Shown piece by piece: positions 11,181 to 21,790 of a stretch of DNA of 64,000 nt. The notes beneath the pieces are model-generated. The model saw only the letters and a program-made list of their open reading frames with translations, was not told the DNA's origin and ran no database searches. The first letter of the stretch is position 1. Each line of letters begins with the position of its first letter. The stretch lies in assembly GCF_000143415.4 (NCBI RefSeq), contig NW_003314273.1:1260563-1324562 (forward strand), read 5' to 3'. A program made the translations under genes and the position numbers. The DNA comes from Selaginella moellendorffii. Lineage: Eukaryota > Streptophyta > Lycopodiopsida > Selaginellales > Selaginellaceae.

Positions 11181-12320
11181 CTAGTCAAAAGAATGAAGAC
11201 ACTCCAGCGGAGCACTCCAGCGAAAATTCTTTCCCATTTGTGGGACCGTGGTCAAATAGTTTATCCAGTCATTCGTCACCAATTTCAAGTCACTGATCTT
11301 TCTTTGGAGTCCAATGCAGCAATTGGCATGAATTGTGCATATTTCATCAATGCTGTGCTTCATTTGGCAAAAACTCCCAAAGACATTCGTCCTCAGCAGC
11401 CTGACTTTCACACGTAAAGCCCAGAACTCATCCTTAAAAATCATCGCATTGAGGACGTCTTGGTCATGCTTGTGAGGGAAGATTATGCGAGCTTTATACC
11501 AAAATTTATAGAGTTCTATTGTCCTGTTGTTAGAATGGACGTGAATGAAACCACCATTTGCTATTGGAGTGTCCGTGTGATGATCTGGGAAGTGATCGCA
11601 GGCAATCTCGATGTCAGCGCGAGGATCAAAGTGCTTAAACGGATCTCTAAACCACAGAACGTCACTATCCTACAAAGCTTGAGAGTTACATTCTCAGCAG
11701 AAGAATGCCACAGCTATTTACCGAGAAGATAAAGTTGTATCCGAGCTCAAGAACAGCTCCCAGGAAGTAAATCCTTCTCCACATCATATTAAGGTAGTCA
11801 TCAGTCATGAATACTTTCTCTTCACTAAAATCGATGCCAAATGTTCGCAAAGGGAAGCAGTGCTTGTGGATGGCAAGGCAGCGGTCCTGTGACACCTTGT
11901 CTAGAGAAACAATCAAGAGATGATTGAGGAAGGACTCAGTGCCATCCCCGTTGCGGAAGCTGTCCATAAACAGGTCGAGCATTCTATCTTCGGAAGCCCA
12001 TGCTTTGTTTAGAGTGGTGATAATCACCGTCTTGTTCCGGAATGCAGTCCTGCGTAAGACATTATCCATGAGCCGCTTATCATGTTTGCTCTGCACGACT
12101 GACTCGTATTAAATCAGAAATCAGAGGGAGATATCTATTTAAAACTTACAAAGCTGGCACCCGTGGAGTCCCTTGGCAACAACAAGCGGCTGGGCAGCAT
12201 GATTCTGCTGTAGAAAATACTATCACTGAAGTTCACACGCCAGAGTAAAGTCACGTCATATGCTACAAAAACAAAAGTGGTGGCTGCTAGTAGCATGGCT
12301 TTGCGGTGGCAATTTCTCAT
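11181..12320 (-). CDS. GT77-type nucleotide-diphospho-sugar transferase
   Basis: Three exons, 12,320-12,150, 12,102-11,722 and 11,669-11,181, joined at phase 0 by introns of 47 and 52 bp, give about 346 residues with no lesion. Residues about 8-27 form a signal anchor, as in Golgi type II enzymes. The body carries the family blocks TVIITTLNKAWA, FMDSFRNGD, FSEEKVFMTDDYLNMMWRR, ELGYNFIF and then SDSDVLWFRDP. The DSD at residues 185-187 is the metal- and sugar-nucleotide-binding DXD. Later come CDHFPDH, NGGFIHV, KHDQDVLNAM and CTIHANCCIGL. GT77-type plant proteins transfer arabinose, xylose or galactose to wall polysaccharides or extensins; I cannot say which here. The first ATG in frame with the anchor is at 12,320. 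It is transcribed away from the GT37 gene. Confidence 0.88.
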
Positions 12321-12424
12321 GTTCACTTGATGGGTTCCCGCAGTTTTGACAAAAGGTAGTTATCGTAACGAAAGTAACTAACTGCGAGCTCTTGTTCTGA
12401 CTTGGTTTTGGTGTCAACAAAGAA
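12321..12424. promoter_or_regulatory. 104-bp shared upstream region of two glycosyltransferases
   Basis: The start codons of the GT77-type and GT37 genes face away from each other across 104 bases, which must hold both 5' UTRs and probably both core promoters. A MYB-core-like taactg (12,379-12,384) sits in a run of gtaact/taactaact repeats. No clear TATA box stands at a normal distance from either start. A bidirectional promoter is an inference from spacing. Confidence 0.5.
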
Positions 12425-13840
12425 ATGGCATCCAGAGCTCTTCTATCAAGCGTGATTACCGCAATGCTGTTTGTCATGATATTCTCCAGAAGATCAACGC
12501 GCCTTCCCAGTTTTCAGCACATGAGCCCAAATGCTATTTGCGTAAGCAGGTCACACCACAGCTACATGATGAAACCCTCCCGCGTGCTATCCGTTCCACC
12601 AGCATTATCCAGTGCCTTAGCTGAATATGAGAAAATGCACAGTAAGTGTTATCACAGCTTGAAGCAGTCAATCACGAACCCAGAGGCGGGAGGTTCTTGT
12701 AAATACCTAGTGCACTACGAACTTGATGGGTTGGGAAATCGTCTCCTGGGCTTGGTCTCCACATTTGTCTTCTCCTTGCTTACCAACAGAGTGCTCCTCA
12801 TAGATCCCAAGGGCCAGTCTGCGAAACTGCTTTGTGAGCCTTTTGCCAATTCTTCGTGGCTGGTCCCTCAAGAATTCCCACGCTTCCATTTGGACCAAGC
12901 ACAGTCCCTTGAAAAAGCTGTCCAATCCAAAAAATTTGGGAGCATGGTTCATGTGTGGGTGGCGAGCCTGCATAGGGACCAAGATTTTTTCCATCACCAA
13001 GTCCGTTCCAAGCTCAAGAATGTCACCTGGATTTCCTTGACGAGTAATCTATACTTTGTCCCTCGGCTATTTACGTTCCCAGAGTTTTGGAAGCCGCTCA
13101 TGTCACTGTTTCCCGATGTGAGGATGGCCTTCACTCACTTAACCAGATACCTTCTTCTACCTCAAGATCACGTATGGGAAAAGATTGTTCGTTTCGATTC
13201 CACATATCTCTCTGGCCCAGGTAAACAGCTGGGCATACAGATCCGTCTCCATCACCGTGATGATCCAGGAGAATTTGATCAGCGGTCGTTCGATCGGATC
13301 TTGGAATGTCTCATTGGAAAAGATTTCCTGCCGATGATGATGAACTCGACAACAGAGATAATATCAGCACATCCACCCAAGAGGATCAAAGTGTTTGTCG
13401 CTTCATTGCAAGGCCGATACTTTCAGGAATTGAAGCAGATGTACCTAAAATATCCATCTCTGGATGGAAGCCTCGTCCAGATCTACACATTCTCACAAGA
13501 AGGCGTCCAGAATGAGTCGATCCAACAGGCAACAAATGCACTGGCAGAGATGTGGCTTTTGGGATTCAGTGACGTGCTTGTCACCAGTAGCTCCTCCACA
13601 TTTGGCTATATAGCACAAGGGATTGCAGGTGTCCGACCCTACGTGCTTCACATCCGACCAGAAGATCTAAAAAACTGCTCGTTGCCGGCATGCTCCCGCC
13701 GCCTTTCACCAGCGCCTTGCAATCATCAACCCTATTTTGAAGAGGAGGAAAACTTAGAGAGAAGTACGGAACATCTCGAATGGATGAACGTCCACATTCG
13801 TAGATGCCAAGACAACTGGCATGGCGTCCAAATCGTTTAA
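12425..13840 (+). CDS. GT37 fucosyltransferase (xyloglucan/AGP type)
   Basis: An intact single-exon gene of 471 residues. An uncleaved membrane anchor occupies about residues 5-20, fitting a Golgi type II enzyme. GT37 motifs in order: YELDGLGNRLLGLVSTFVFS (about 98-117) with NRVLLID; LGIQIRLHHRDD (about 269-280), the GDP-fucose-binding block; and VTSSSSTFGYIAQGIAG (about 386-402). A Cys-rich tail (CSLPACS...APC) is typical of the family. GT37 enzymes add fucose to xyloglucan side chains or arabinogalactan proteins; the acceptor cannot be told from sequence. Arabidopsis FUT1 is somewhat longer, mainly in the stem. It shares its upstream region with the GT77-type gene. Confidence 0.9.
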   Translation: MASRALLSSVITAMLFVMIFSRRSTRLPSFQHMSPNAICVSRSHHSYMMKPSRVLSVPPALSSALAEYEKMHSKCYHSLKQSITNPEAGGSCKYLVHYELDGLGNRLLGLVSTFVFSLLTNRVLLIDPKGQSAKLLCEPFANSSWLVPQEFPRFHLDQAQSLEKAVQSKKFGSMVHVWVASLHRDQDFFHHQVRSKLKNVTWISLTSNLYFVPRLFTFPEFWKPLMSLFPDVRMAFTHLTRYLLLPQDHVWEKIVRFDSTYLSGPGKQLGIQIRLHHRDDPGEFDQRSFDRILECLIGKDFLPMMMNSTTEIISAHPPKRIKVFVASLQGRYFQELKQMYLKYPSLDGSLVQIYTFSQEGVQNESIQQATNALAEMWLLGFSDVLVTSSSSTFGYIAQGIAGVRPYVLHIRPEDLKNCSLPACSRRLSPAPCNHQPYFEEEENLERSTEHLEWMNVHIRRCQDNWHGVQIV

Positions 13841-14622
13841 AAGCACAACTAGCAAAACGCTACTAGCAGCCTATATACTTATCAGCTTATGTTCCAGGCT
13901 TGTTTGTGACATACTAGAGAAGTTTAATTGTAGATTTCTATAGTTTAAAATGTATTCTATGTGGGTGGACAAAAAGTATGGTCAAGGAGTCTATCGAACA
14001 CCTTGAAAACTGGACTCATGCAAAAAAATCTCCTGATAAAACTGGAGACTTAGTGGAACCAGTTTTTGTAGTGTCCCAAGGCAATATTCAAGGGTACCAA
14101 CAATCACTTCTGATGACATGCTCAAATTCACATGATGAAGTCAAAATCAGTCTGATGATTCTAAACTGAGCATTTACTGTTTCAGACAAAACTAGAAAAT
14201 GAGAAATGTGCTATACAATCTCTATTTCTTTTCCAATTGAAATGAGACTCATCCCTTAGTGTCCTATTTCCAGATTGATAATATCAGGGATTTTGAAAGG
14301 TTATGCTCTGGTGCCCACTCAAATGTAAGATTCTTGTTCTCTTATATATATTGTCAACAGTGCGTTTTTAGTTCAGGATAATCCAGAACCTTTTGCGACC
14401 AGCTCATAATCCCAGATATTCTGCAGTCATAAAGTTGTACTGAGACTGACTCACCATGAAAGATGTGCCTCTAGAAATTTTAAACGTAAGTATAAATAAT
14501 TGCTCGTTCTAATAAATATGAGCACATCTCGCATGAGCTAGACAGAAAAACTGTTTTTGCTTGTTTCTTTCTTTTGGATCTTAACATTTCCTCTCCAAGA
14601 AACTTGAAGATCTCAGAGGTGT
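13841..14622. other. 3' flank of GT37 gene, nothing else seen
   Basis: AT-rich sequence up to the first base of the gypsy LTR at 14,623. No gene or repeat recognised. Confidence 0.5.
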
Positions 14623-14845
14623 TGTTATGATCCAGCACAAAAAGACAGAGATCTAGTTGCCCTAAATTATACTACGCCGGTTCTTCACCACCCAACCACC
14701 CCCGAGCTACCTCAAAAGCTCCACTGTGCCACCGCTCCATTGTGAGCCCTAGTGTAGGTTAATTCCCTTAATTTAACATGCCTTAATATACCTTGAGCCT
14801 CCCTTTGACTGATGTTGACCACGTGGTCAAAGTTAGCATCTAACA
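14623..14845 (-). repeat. 3' LTR of gypsy A copy 1
   Basis: Starts tgttatgatcc and ends ctaaca. It aligns along its length with the LTRs at 46,346-46,558, 51,001-51,233 and 53,641-53,857, with scattered substitutions. Being the LTR next to the polypurine tract in a minus-strand element, it is the 3' LTR. Confidence 0.85.
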
Positions 14846-17800
14846 ATTCTTCCCCCCGAAACAAAGTCCTTGTCCCAAGGATGAGTTGTATCAGTGATCA
14901 CCCTTTCTGGGGAACCCTGCTCAAGCTCTTGGTCCATCTTCCACAGCTGTATACATCAAGGAGGCATTAGGCCCGTCACTCCGAGATAGTACACCTTTCA
15001 ACTGGCTGACATAAAATACCGAATGAATTTTCACCCTAGCTGGCAGCCGCACCCAATAAGCCACTTTACCAATGCGCTCCAGCACTTCATATGGACCAGC
15101 ATATCGATAGGAAAGTTTATCACTCTTCCCTGTCTATAAAGGCACCAAGGTGTTCCGCTGCTCACTTGACGGAAAGATCAATTGCACAAAGACGAGATCA
15201 CCCACTTTATATTCCCGGAATTGGCAATGCTCATTGGCAAACTTCTCCGCTCTATCCTGAGCTACTTGCAAATTCCGTTTGCACACCACTAGAATCTCAT
15301 CAAGTTCTGTGGCCAGATTAGTTGCCTCAGAATCAAGCTTATCTTGAACGTCCTTGCTCAAATGCAATCCCAACTCCACCGCTGTTTGAGGATGCCTTCC
15401 AAACATGGCAAAGTAAAGACTTAGCTTGGTTCCACTGTGTTGGCTATTGTTGTAAGCAAATTGCACCAACGGAAGATATAAATCCCACTGTCCTTGCCTT
15501 TGACCAATGCTACAATGTAGCATATCCTCCACCACTTGATTTACATGCTCGGTTTGCCCATCCGTCTGAGGATGATCTCCACTCGAGAGTTTCAAAGTCA
15601 CTTGTATAGCCTTTGCAAAGTTTTTCCAAAATCCACTGGTGAACCTTGAATCTCGATCACTAATGATGTCCTTCGGCAAACCAAAATTAGGAAAAACCTA
15701 GGAGCAAGTATGGGTCATAGTGGATCGGTTGATGAAGTATGTGTGGTTGTTGGCTCTTCGGAAGACTGTCACTACCTCAGACTTGGCTGAAGTTTACTAG
15801 ATTTGCCTCTATATTCGTGGCAAACAAGTGATGAAGTCCATAGAGATACTACACTAACGGCTCTGAGGAATAGATAAAGGTTGCAAAGTCCCCCCGGCTT
15901 CTCCCATGGCACCTTAACCCGCTGACAAAGCTCGCATGATTTACAATACTTGAGGATATCAATCTTCATATTCCTCCAATAAAAGTTGTGCTTAATCAAC
16001 TCATACGTCTTCTTCCCCCCAAAATGACTGGCCTCTGGATGATCATGATAGTGGAATAAAACTTGAGTAATTAACGCATCCACCCGTGGCAAATATACAT
16101 GGCCATTGTAGTAGAGAATCCCATCCACCAATGAGAAAGGGGCTTCCATCTGGTCTCGCAAAGAGGCCACCTCGACATCTTGAGCTTGAGCATGCTCAAC
16201 CAACTGCCCAAATTCGCTGACCACCTTACTCAAATGATGACAAAATCGTGTTTGTAACGTCGCCACATGACGAACACGAGATAAAGCATCTGCCACCACA
16301 TTTGATTTTCCCAGACGATGCTCAATAGGAAACTCCCCAAACTCCATGAGTTTGACCATCCAACGAGCTTGCCTAGTGTTCAACTCCTTCTGTGTGAAAA
16401 GATACACAAGTGGTTTGTGATCTGTCAACACCACGAACACTGCACCATAAAGATAGTGCTGCCACGTCTACAAAGCATGAAAAATAGAGAGTAACTCTTG
16501 CTCATATATGGAATAGTATTGCTCTGCAGATTCAAAGTTCGACTCTCATATGCAATAGGCTGTCCCTCTTGCATGAGAACTCCTCCCAGTGCATAACCAC
16601 TCGCATCACATGCCACTTCATAAGGTTTTGAGGGATCAGCAATGCGAAACACTGGAGTCTCACTCAACAATCATTTCAGCGCCACAAAACTCTCCTCTTG
16701 TGGCTTCTTCCACTCGAATGGCACATTCTTGCATAACAACCGCGTCAAAGGAATAGCCATCTCTGCAAACTTATGCTGGAAACGTCAGTAGTAACTAGCC
16801 ATACCAAGAAAACTATGCAACTCGGCCACTATAGTCGGTGTAGGCCATTTTTCCACCACAGCCACCTTCCTTGGATCCGTCTTGACACCCTTAGATGTCA
16901 CAATATGGCCTAGATATTCCACCTCCGACTTTGCAAATTCACATTTGCTCTTCTTCGCATAAAGTTTGCTGTCTCGGAGTAACAAAAGAACCTTGCGCAA
17001 ATGCATCTTATGCTCCTCCATATTCTTGCTAAAAACAAGAATATCATCCAGGAAAATCTCCACAAACTCATGAAGATTACGCCCAAATACCTCTGCCATC
17101 AATCGAGTAAATGTGGCTGGTGCATTCGTCAAACCAAATGGTATAATTGTAAACTCAAAATGTCCGAAGCTTGTGTTGAATGCCGTCTTGGAGATAGATG
17201 CATCATCCATTGCAATCTGATGATATCCACTCCTCAGATCAATCTTGGTAAACACTCGTGCTTTACCAAGCTTGTCTAGGATATCAACCACACGTGGCAT
17301 CGGCATCTTATCCTTCACTGTCTTCTTGTTCAAAACGTGGTACTCAATACACATTCGCATTGAACCGTCCCTCTTCTTCACAAGCAAGACAGAAGCACCA
17401 AATGGAGACTTACTTGGCTGAATAAATCCAAACTCAAGTAACTCCTTGACTTGTTGTTGAATTTATTGCTCCTCCGCATAACTTAACCAAAATGGACACC
17501 AGTAAATTAGCCGCGTCCCCGGCTCTAATGTAATCCCATGCTCCACACCTCATAACGGAGGCAATCCATGAGGAAGTTCAAATGGAAAAACATCAAAAAA
17601 CTCGTCAAGTACATCCCATACTGCTGCTTCTCCCCCACACATGTCTTGGTCCCCCAAGTCACGAACAAACAACAAGTAACTTGAAAGTGTTTTTCCATTA
17701 TGACAAGCCTGCTTCAAAGATGTAGCAGAGAGCATAACAACTGGTGGTTGAATGCCCTCGCCAAACCATACATCTTTAACGCCACCATACTCCAGCGAGA

Positions 17801-17860
17801 TACGCTTAATGCTCCACTTTATCTCTAGATCCACCTTCACCAACCATGGCATCCCAAGGG
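14846..17860 (-). pseudogene. gypsy A copy 1 pol (RT, RNase H, integrase)
   Basis: Reverse transcriptase at 16,785-17,387 is open and has the catalytic FLDDILVF and the FTKIDLRSGYHQIAM block. RNase H follows (YEVACDASGYALGG; DHKPLVYLFT). Integrase has its zinc-binding segment (YCKSCELCQRVK) and part of the core (ISDRDSRF, DGQTEHVNQ). The parts lie in different frames with stops between them, and integrase residues around 15,700-15,799 are inverted. It cannot make a working polyprotein. Confidence 0.85.
15700..15799 (+). other. 100-bp microinversion inside integrase
   Basis: The flanking sequence is integrase on the minus strand, but this block reads it on the plus strand (VWVIVDRLMKYVW, then TTSDLAEVY). 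It matches the reverse complement of the corresponding segment in copy 2 at about 47,416-47,520. Sequence on both sides continues collinear with copy 2, so the block was flipped in place. Confidence 0.85.
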
Positions 17861-17870
17861 GGGGGGGGGT

Positions 17871-18610
17871 TGCAGAGTGTTCCAAAAGTATAGTAGGGAT
17901 AGTGAGGTCCAGGAACTAGTCTTGAAGGAACTCTTCAGTGGTGCTTCCAAATTGACTTGAGGTTGAGATTAGGGCTGAGGCTGAGGGGCCTTGGGTGGGA
18001 GTGAGCATGGACTCGGGTGGTGCCAGAGGGGCCACCCAAGAAGGTGCTCAAGAGCAGCTCCCACTCCCGAAAGGGAAACCGACTGAGGTGCTCCCGGCTC
18101 ATGTGGAGTGGTGCCCCACTTGAGTACCTTGTGGCTCATTGGTCCTCGCCCTTCCTAGGGGCTTGGGCCTTCCCTTCGGGATACAAGTGGGGGGGTAGAG
18201 GTACCCATACCGGGCCGTTACGCCACGATGTTTCGCCCTGGTGTCTCGAAGCAAGTGTTGCACCCAAGGCTTGGGATTTAGAGGGTCCTATGATCAAGTC
18301 TTGTTGTACCAAGGGATGTTAGGAACCTGGAGGCTTGGTGTGCTTGGCTGCTTGTGCCTGCGGGGAGTGTAGCCGAACCTTAAGTCTAGTCTAACCCGGG
18401 GAGGGGGATTGGGAGAGATTTGGGAATCCGTGGATGGATGGCTAATGCTCCGTTGCTGGTGTAGTGAGTAGTTAAAACCAAATAGGACCAAGTAGGAGCT
18501 GGTATAGTAGGCGGGAACCTCAGCGAGGGAACTTAACAAAAGCTAAGGCAGTGTTGGTCGGATAGATGAGGTAAGCTGGCAAATTGGAAAGGAAAAATTT
18601 GTGGCTTACA
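17871..18610 (+). mobile_element. LTR, family B, 740 bp, plus orientation
   Basis: Begins tgcagagtg after a poly-G polypurine-like run (17,857-17,869) and ends gcttaca. A perfect initiator-Met primer site TGGTATCAGAGC follows at 18,614-18,625. It pairs in opposite orientation with the LTR at 7,993-8,730. As there, the LTR has polypurine tract on one side and primer site on the other. Confidence 0.85.
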
Positions 18611-18613
18611 ATT

Positions 18614-18625
18614 TGGTATCAGAGC
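18614..18625 (+). other. tRNA-iMet primer-binding site
   Basis: Exact TGGTATCAGAGC, three bases after the LTR end; the usual minus-strand primer site of plant LTR retroelements. Confidence 0.9.
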
Positions 18626-18669
18626 CTTTTCCTTAGTTTTAGCGAAGGATAGAGGCGGATTGCTGGGAG

Positions 18670-18888
18670 ATGGCAAAGGTAGGGTGTAAACGAACCAAGA
18701 CAGAGACAGAACCTCCACCAGAGCTGGAGCCTCCGGTCGAACAAGAGGCTATGGAGGTGGAATCCTTGCATGAGGAGGACTCCAGTGAGGAAACTTCCAA
18801 ACATGAGTCCGGTGGCGAGGTGCGGTCATCCAAGGCTCGATTGGACATTCTAAAAGGACAATTAGCACAAACCAATGCCCTGTTGTAG
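18670..18888 (+). pseudogene. start of gypsy family-B gag (72-residue open frame)
   Basis: Begins MAKVGCKRTK and is very acidic in the middle (runs of Glu/Pro, EEDSSEE), ending in a short heptad-like stretch (ARLDILKGQLAQTNALL). The same leader and gag start are recognisable in reverse at 7,720-7,960. It is cut off by a stop, and the rest of the element is not present to the right. Likely the N-terminal part of gag and not a cellular gene. Confidence 0.6.
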
Positions 18889-19129
18889 CTTGGTGAAGTG
18901 TTCAAAAACTGGCTCTAGTTCCCCAGAGAGATCGTCTGGCCGATGCTCCCAGTCCAAGTGTGGGTGGCACTACCTACTTGGATACCTGGTGTGGCTCAAT
19001 GGAACCTCGCTCTAAGCCCATGGCTAGAGCACCTAAAGGCGAAAGGCAGGGAGAGTACCCATGAGGCCTGCGAAGGGCCACGGTGTTCCGAAATGTCGTC
19101 CCAAAGTCCCAGACTATGGAAAGGAAGAG
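18889..19129. other. unclassified sequence between retroelement parts
   Basis: G-rich plus-strand sequence with no recognised domain or repeat boundary. It may be more interior sequence of the family-B or family-C element. Confidence 0.3.
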
Positions 19130-19679
19130 GAGTAGCCCTCTAGTGTGGTGACCAAGGACACAATCACACAGGGAGGAAGTCCTAGAGGACAGTGGGACTT
19201 AGTGGTCGGGCCCGTGAGCCTTGATCCAGTGGTAGTGTTAGTGACCACAGCCAAGGACGGAAAAGGACTTGGTGGGGACTGGAATAGAGATATTGGGGAA
19301 GGCTAATCCCCATGTCTGTGGGCATCCTAAGGATGCTAAGGAGTGGATCTGGGATGATCACTCGTGGATGGATGGCCGAGTCTTTGAGTGACGGGACTGG
19401 GGTGTAGGTGGTGTCAGACCATTGGTGTGACCAAGGTGAATAGGCATGGCCTTAGCGTAACGGGCTGATATGTTGGTGGTACCTTGGGGTGTCGGTCGTG
19501 GGATCGGACACGTGGAGCACTTGGACCAAGTGCAAAGGTTGAGTGGCAGGGATGCCATTCTCGGGGCTAGTAAGCCCAAGTCCAAAATAGGACTTACAGA
19601 GGTTGTGAGTGAGACTCCTCCAAGTTGTCGGAGGTGTGGTTAAGTGACTAAAGTAAAATGGAAAAATTAGTCACTTACA
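19130..19679 (-). mobile_element. LTR, family C, minus orientation, left arm of inverted pair
   Basis: The right end is acttaca at 19,679, the complement of the TGTAAG start. From about 19,196 to 19,679 it matches the reverse complement of 19,781-20,260 (shared blocks: gtcccgagaatggc, aacctttgcacttggtcc, agatccactccttagcatc). The left boundary is not sharp. Confidence 0.7.
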
Positions 19680-19780
19680 TATTGCACTTTATGGAATTAT
19701 TGAAGTAGAACCTTAGTAGTGATGTGGCAAAAGCTGATAGTCATGCCATATGAAAGTTCATTTTTTAAGTTAAGAACAAG

Positions 19781-20366
19781 TGTAAGCAACTAAATTTTCC
19801 ATTCTACTTTAGTCACTTAACCATACCTTTGACCATATGGAGGAGTCTCACTCACAACCTCCATAAGTCCTATTTTAGACTTGGGGACTTGCTAGTCCCG
19901 AGAATGGCATTTATGCCACTCAACCTTTGCACTTGGTCCAAGTGATCCACGTGTCTGATCCCATAATTGACACCCAAAGGTATCACTGATATATCAGTCA
20001 ATTGCACTAAAGCTATACCCATTCATCTTTGTCACGCTAGTGGTCCAACACCACTTATATGGCAGTCCCATCTCCCAAAAACTAACCTATATGTCCATGA
20101 GTGATCATCCCAGATCCACTCCTTAGCATCTTTAGGATGCCTGTATATATGGGGAACAACCTTCCCCAATATCTATTTTAGGTCCCCATTAAATTCTTTT
20201 CAATCCACAGCCGTGTTTGTCAACACTACCACTAAGTTAGGGCTTGAAGGCTTTACCTCTTTTCCAATTGGTTAAGGGTCTTAGGATAATTGAGGTTAAA
20301 CCTCTTTGGGTTTGAATAGTACTGGGCTGCGTGACCTCCCGAGAAATCCAAACTTATGAGCTTACA
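19781..20366 (+). mobile_element. LTR, family C, 586 bp, plus orientation
   Basis: The ends are tgtaagc at 19,781 and gcttaca at 20,366, a 7-base terminal inverted repeat. A primer-binding site with one mismatch (TGGTATCATAGC, 20,369-20,380) follows, so this is a 5' LTR. It faces the minus-oriented LTR to its left across 101 bp, forming a long imperfect inverted repeat. Confidence 0.8.
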
Positions 20367-20623
20367 TTTGGTATCATAGCGGTTTTGGCTCCGACTCTGT
20401 TAGTTGGCTAAGGGAATCGTACCACATGTTGATTGACATCTGGCAAGTTTAGTTTGCTCCAGCTGCGCTCAACCCGAGGTGTCAAGAGAGCGGGGCTCTT
20501 AGAAGAGCTTCCATTCACGAGGGTGTGAACTTGCAGGGAAGCGTGATGGATTGTTAGCAAGCAAAAAGAATGACTCAAGAGATGATTCATAGGGTTTACA
20601 TATAGAGGGAAAGGGCTTATAAA

Positions 20624-20756
20624 TAAGAGTTCACCCCCTTTTCCAATGGGTTAAAGATTTTGGGATAATTGAGGTTAAGAGTTTTTGGGTTTGAATAGTA
20701 TTGGGCTGGGTGACCTTCCAAAAATTCCAAACTAGGGAGCATACAATAAGCTTATT
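20624..20756 (+). repeat. partial second copy of family-C LTR end
   Basis: Direct repeat of the last 110 or so bases of the LTR at 20,255-20,366 (shared: ccccttttccaat, ggataattgaggtt, gggtttgaatagta). It lies about 260 bp after the first; the short stretch between them has no coding sequence. Confidence 0.65.
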
Positions 20757-21179
20757 TATAAGCAAGAAAAATCTTCTATCTAAGGACTTACAACAATTGT
20801 TTATGTGGGAACATCGTGATGTTTTGGCAATAAGAGATGGCAATAAATAAAAGACTCTTGCCTTGTTGAAAAAGGGATTTTTTTTATCTTGTATGGAAGG
20901 TATGTAGCAGATTATATCAATTCTTGCCCTACCTACTAGCAGTGTAAGTGAAGAATTGAGAAGAAAGCTAGGAAGTTGTAGTGCATTCTAGCATAAACAT
21001 GGCCATTTTAGAGTGTGATACTTGACTTTGTCACTTGCTTACCAAAGTCTAGGGTTATGGTACTTTAATAGTGGTTTAGATTGGTTGTCGAAGATTGCAC
21101 ACTTCATTCAACAGTGAATGCAAAAAAAATGGCAAAACAAATGGCTAAGCTCTTTTTCCATTAAGTAGTATCGGTTTAT

Positions 21180-21790
21180 GGTCTTCCCAAAGAGAGATCT
21201 TGGTTAAGGATTTGAGATTTACTAGGAAGTTTTGGGGCATATTGTTCTAGTTTTTTGGTACTAAGTTGAAGTTTAGTACAACTTATCATCTTTAAATAGA
21301 TGGGCAGACTAAATGCATGAATGCTTAGGTTGAGGATTATTTACGGTACTATGTTATGGTAAAACAACATGACTATGTTGAGCATTTGGACATAGTAGAA
21401 ATCTGTTATAAGAACACAGTTCACATGCTATTGGTTGTTCTCTATGGGAGATGCTACAAAGAAATGCTCATAGGGTTCCTCAACAAATTGTTGTTCTGAA
21501 ACCAATGTCTGAGGTTTTGGTCCCAGCCATTGAAACTTATGTAGAGCAACTGCACCAAGGTTGGTCTAGGGCTACTGAGGTGATGGGCAAAGCTCAGGAT
21601 AGGTATCGACATGATAAGGATCAACATTGCTGGGCGTAACTTCTTAGGTGGGAGACCAGGTGTAGTTATCCTTACATGTAAAGGGGTCTTTGTCCTATAA
21701 GCTATTACCAAGTTATGTTGGTCTATATTGAGTGCTAAAGCAAATTGGTGACATATCCTATCAGTTGAAGCTTCTAAAGGAGATATCAAG
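21180..21790 (+). pseudogene. decayed gypsy integrase, plus strand
   Basis: Across several stops the plus strand reads GLPKEILVKDLRFTRKFW, then FGTKLKFSTTYHL, DGQTKCMNA, VEDYLR and a later QDRYRHDKD-like block. This is the order found in the second half of a gypsy integrase core followed by its C-terminal region. It is probably the interior of the family-C element. The last catalytic residue is replaced (QTK in place of QTE). Confidence 0.65.

Larger units (their letters stand above)
14623..17860 (-). mobile_element. gypsy family A, copy 1, truncated
   Basis: The left LTR is 14,623-14,845 (TG...CA, 223 bp). The interior begins with the complement of a polypurine tract (ttcttcccccc) and reads pol on the minus strand: integrase, RNase H, reverse transcriptase. 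The copy ends at about 17,860 in the protease-RT linker, where it abuts a family-B LTR through a poly-G run. Gag, the primer site and the 5' LTR are lost. It is closely related to copies 2 (46,346-51,233) and 3 (53,641-55,381). Confidence 0.85.

Noticed and set aside
12135-12326. Start of the GT77-type gene at 12,326
   Set aside because: That codon is GTG; the first ATG in frame is at 12,320.
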